A DNA stretch of 7,607 nucleotides, from positions 1-7,607 of the forward strand of contig JAISDV010000033.1 in assembly GCA_031264545.1 (NCBI GenBank), in the 5' to 3' direction. Shown one piece after another: positions 6,095 to 7,607 of this stretch (positions are counted from its first letter, which is position 1; each line of letters opens with the position of its first letter). The notes below the pieces were generated by a model. That model made no database searches, had not been told where the DNA came from, and was given only the letters and a program-made list of their open reading frames with translations. The DNA is from Oscillospiraceae bacterium. Lineage in GTDB: Bacteria > Bacillota > Clostridia > Oscillospirales > Oscillospiraceae. A program made the translations under genes and the position numbers.

Positions 6095-6363
6095 CCAACC
6101 TTCGCCCCCGGAAGTACGGATAGCGATTTTTTCAGGCTGGGGGGAGTCTGTCATAGAGGAGAAAGTGTCTGTGTTGAATTTCACTGACGCCTATAAGATT
6201 TTCGACGTGAACGGCGCGGTGGACCAGCAGAACATATCGGGCGGCGCGAAAGCGGCCCGCCTGCTCCTGGGCGGCAACGTGAAGTCTATTCAGTCGCTCA
6301 AACTTGGACATCAAGGATATGAACGGCGAGACACTGGATATGGCGCTGAAGGAATTTAAGTAA
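6095..6363 (+). pseudogene. Decayed C-terminal extension of the zinc-ribbon gene (or broken small gene)
   Basis: After the TAG at 6092-6094 the same frame continues with GSTDSDFFRLG, matching the upstream linker GNTDSGFFGLG at 5773-5805. Skipping one base in the G run at 6139-6144 joins this to an open stretch, ESVIEEKVSVLNFTDAYK, which continues to SIQSLKL near 6305. There one surplus G at 6306-6307 shifts the frame; removing it gives DIKDMNGETLDMALKEFK and a TAA at 6361-6363. Three lesions (one nonsense, two single-base indels) would thus reconstruct a longer protein. Alternatively a small gene starts at GTG 6171 (AGAGGAG at 6155-6161, nine bases upstream) and is broken once, or runs unshifted to TAA 6357-6359. 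I do not recognise the encoded domain. Sequencing error cannot be excluded. Confidence 0.6.
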
Positions 6364-6379
6364 AAGGAGATGACACGCG

Positions 6380-7129
6380 ATGGAACAGCAATTATATGAT
6401 ATGGCTTATCAGTCGCTGTTAGCGATTGCCCTTCTCTCCGCTGCTGTCGCGACGGTTATGGAAATTGCCGGAATTGGAGGGCATCCCGTACTGTCGCCGA
6501 TCATCGGCTCGGCGAGCGGGATCGGCTTGCTCTTTATTTTCCCGGCCACGATCGTTCCGGCGGCGGTAACGGCAGTCGTCATAACGTTCGTGAGCGCCTT
6601 TGCGCTGGGAAAGCTCGACGACATATTGGAGGATAAATACGGCGAAAAGACTGACGCCAAAGTCAAAACGTTGTTGGCCAAGTCCGATAACCGCGAATAT
6701 CAAAAAATACTGTACAGCCCGGACGCCAAGGAGCGGGTGAAATTTCTGAGCCGCCATATGAGAAACAGGAGTTACTGCTTTTTGGCGGCGGCGGCGGCCG
6801 GACTGGTCTATCAGGCGGCGCGGCAAAAAATCGAAAGTTCGTCTCTCCAACAGGATTATCCGGAGGCCAGCCTAGCGCGCAAGGAATCGCCCGGAGAATA
6901 TGTGCTGTATGTTGATCTCGCCCGCGCGGTGGTGGTATTGATCTTTAAACCGGAGGGCGCCAATACGGACGTTCAAATCGGATTGGGCAAATACGACGAC
7001 CAGGACCTCGGGCTGAAGGAGAGTATACGGTTGGAGGAGCGGACGGCGGCGGCGCTGGATAAAGTTTACCTGCTGACCGGCGACGTGATCAAAGGGCTCG
7101 ACCCCAACGCCGCCGTGTCTATAAAATAG
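6380..7129 (+). CDS. Membrane protein of unknown family
   Basis: This 249-residue protein starts at ATG 6380 with AAAAGGAGA (6362-6370) about ten bases upstream. Hydrophobic segments lie at about 12-31 and 43-75 (Ala/Val/Gly-rich, long enough for one or two passes) and a weaker Ala-rich one at 131-146. Between them is a charged, helix-prone loop (78-130; LGKLDDILEDKYGEKTD, then REYQKILYSPDAKERVKFL). The last 100 residues are soluble and mixed alpha/beta, with a YVLYVDLARAVVVLIF strand pair at 174-189. I see no catalytic motif and do not recognise the family. It is 16 bases after the decayed extension and 22 bases before the next lipoprotein gene, so co-transcription with both sides is likely. 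Confidence 0.85.
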   Translation: MEQQLYDMAYQSLLAIALLSAAVATVMEIAGIGGHPVLSPIIGSASGIGLLFIFPATIVPAAVTAVVITFVSAFALGKLDDILEDKYGEKTDAKVKTLLAKSDNREYQKILYSPDAKERVKFLSRHMRNRSYCFLAAAAAGLVYQAARQKIESSSLQQDYPEASLARKESPGEYVLYVDLARAVVVLIFKPEGANTDVQIGLGKYDDQDLGLKESIRLEERTAAALDKVYLLTGDVIKGLDPNAAVSIK

Positions 7130-7151
7130 CGTGATAAAGGAGAGATACATC

Positions 7152-7484
7152 ATGAAAAGCTCAGTTGCGCGTACCCTGGCGCTGATCGCCGCGCTCACTT
7201 TGTTCGCCGCGCTGCTCACGGCCTGCGGCGCTTCGTCGCTGTCAAAACCGAATAACGGCGCCTACAGATCCGAGGACGGATTGCAGACGTGGACCTTTAG
7301 CGGCTCGAACAGCATTACGCTGACGGCGGGCGGAATATTTTCCCTGAACGGAACCTACGACGTCAGCGACGATAAACTCACCGTGACGACGACCGGAATG
7401 TTCGGCTCGGTATCGGGATACACCATTACCGAGATCACGGCTAAGTCTTTCTTCATCGACGGGGTGAAATTTATTAAACAATAG
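7152..7484 (+). CDS. Small lipoprotein with DUF5640-like beta domain
   Basis: This is a 110-residue predicted lipoprotein. ATG 7152 follows AAAGGAG (7136-7142) by nine bases and begins MKSSVARTLALIAALTLF; the lipobox is LTAC with Cys at residue 25. The mature part (about 85 residues) is a compact beta-rich domain with the order G-x-Y/W, a WTFSG strand, GGIFSLNGTYDVSDDKLTV, and a final IDGVKFIKQ. This is the pattern of small secreted domains of DUF5640/lipocalin-like type (from memory of the pattern, not a search). A similar order of motifs ends the 211-1320 lipoprotein, so the two may share a fold. Role and ligand are unknown. It is closely spaced between the membrane-protein gene and another lipoprotein gene. 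Confidence 0.87.
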   Translation: MKSSVARTLALIAALTLFAALLTACGASSLSKPNNGAYRSEDGLQTWTFSGSNSITLTAGGIFSLNGTYDVSDDKLTVTTTGMFGSVSGYTITEITAKSFFIDGVKFIKQ

Positions 7485-7515
7485 AAAAATACGGGACAGA
7501 CAGGAGGATTTATGT

Positions 7516-7607
7516 ATGAAAGCAAAAATGACGGTTCTGTTTATAGGGCTGGTGAGCGTCTGCCTGTTGGCGGCGGCGTGTTCAAACGGCGCCAATGGAT
7601 CCGCGGG
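7516..7607 (+). CDS. Start of another lipoprotein gene (partial)
   Basis: The first 30 codons are visible: MKAKMTVLFIGLVSVCLL followed by the lipobox AAAC with Cys at residue 22, then Ser-Asn-Gly, typical of a lipid-anchored protein. ATG 7516 is preferred over the overlapping ATG 7512, which is in another frame and gives no signal peptide; AGGAGG at 7502-7507 sits eight bases before 7516. The mature domain lies beyond the window. It follows the 7152 lipoprotein gene by 31 bases and is probably in the same operon. Confidence 0.8.
   Translation, partial: MKAKMTVLFIGLVSVCLLAAACSNGANGSA

Overview
The window looks like a chromosomal accessory segment of a moderately GC-rich anaerobe, most likely a Bacillota/Clostridia member. 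The reasons are the copper-amine-oxidase-N-type surface domain joined to a DUF6273-type domain, lipoproteins with short Lys-led signal peptides, strong AAAGGAG/AGGAGG ribosome binding sites in front of nearly every gene, and small zinc-ribbon membrane proteins. This is inferred from protein types only; a spirochaete or another gut anaerobe is not excluded. All supported genes are on the + strand.

Layout. 1-135 is the 3' end of a gene that is nearly repeated at the 3' end of the next gene (lipoprotein, 211-1320), so two tandem paralogues sit here. A 33-codon zinc-ribbon remnant (1364-1465) follows. Both of its CxxC motifs have lost the second Cys to Arg, and its stop overlaps the start of a secreted three-part protein (1462-3132: unknown N-terminal domain, copper-amine-oxidase-like repeat pair, DUF6273-like C-terminal domain). 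A perfect-palindrome terminator (3153-3189) closes this first block. Between it and the next gene lies an array of eleven 21-bp tandem repeats (3232-3462).

The second block begins at 3525 and appears operon-like, with no clear terminator up to the window end. It holds a 218-aa hypothetical protein, a zinc-ribbon protein with three membrane segments (4225-4653), and a DUF2569-like membrane protein with one N-terminal and three C-terminal zinc ribbons (4736-6094). A decayed extension of that gene follows (6095-6363). Then come an unrecognised membrane protein (6380-7129), a small lipoprotein (7152-7484) and the start of another lipoprotein (7516 to the edge).

Taken together this is a set of cell-envelope proteins (lipoproteins, a secreted protein, zinc-ribbon membrane proteins) showing much local duplication and decay: a duplicated lipoprotein gene, a 44-bp leader/start block shared by a live and a broken zinc-ribbon gene, tandem zinc-ribbon modules, a tandem repeat array, and an internal duplication at the end of the DUF6273-like domain. 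I see no recognisable defence system, CRISPR, transposase, integrase, tRNA or rRNA. No function can be assigned to the cluster from sequence alone.
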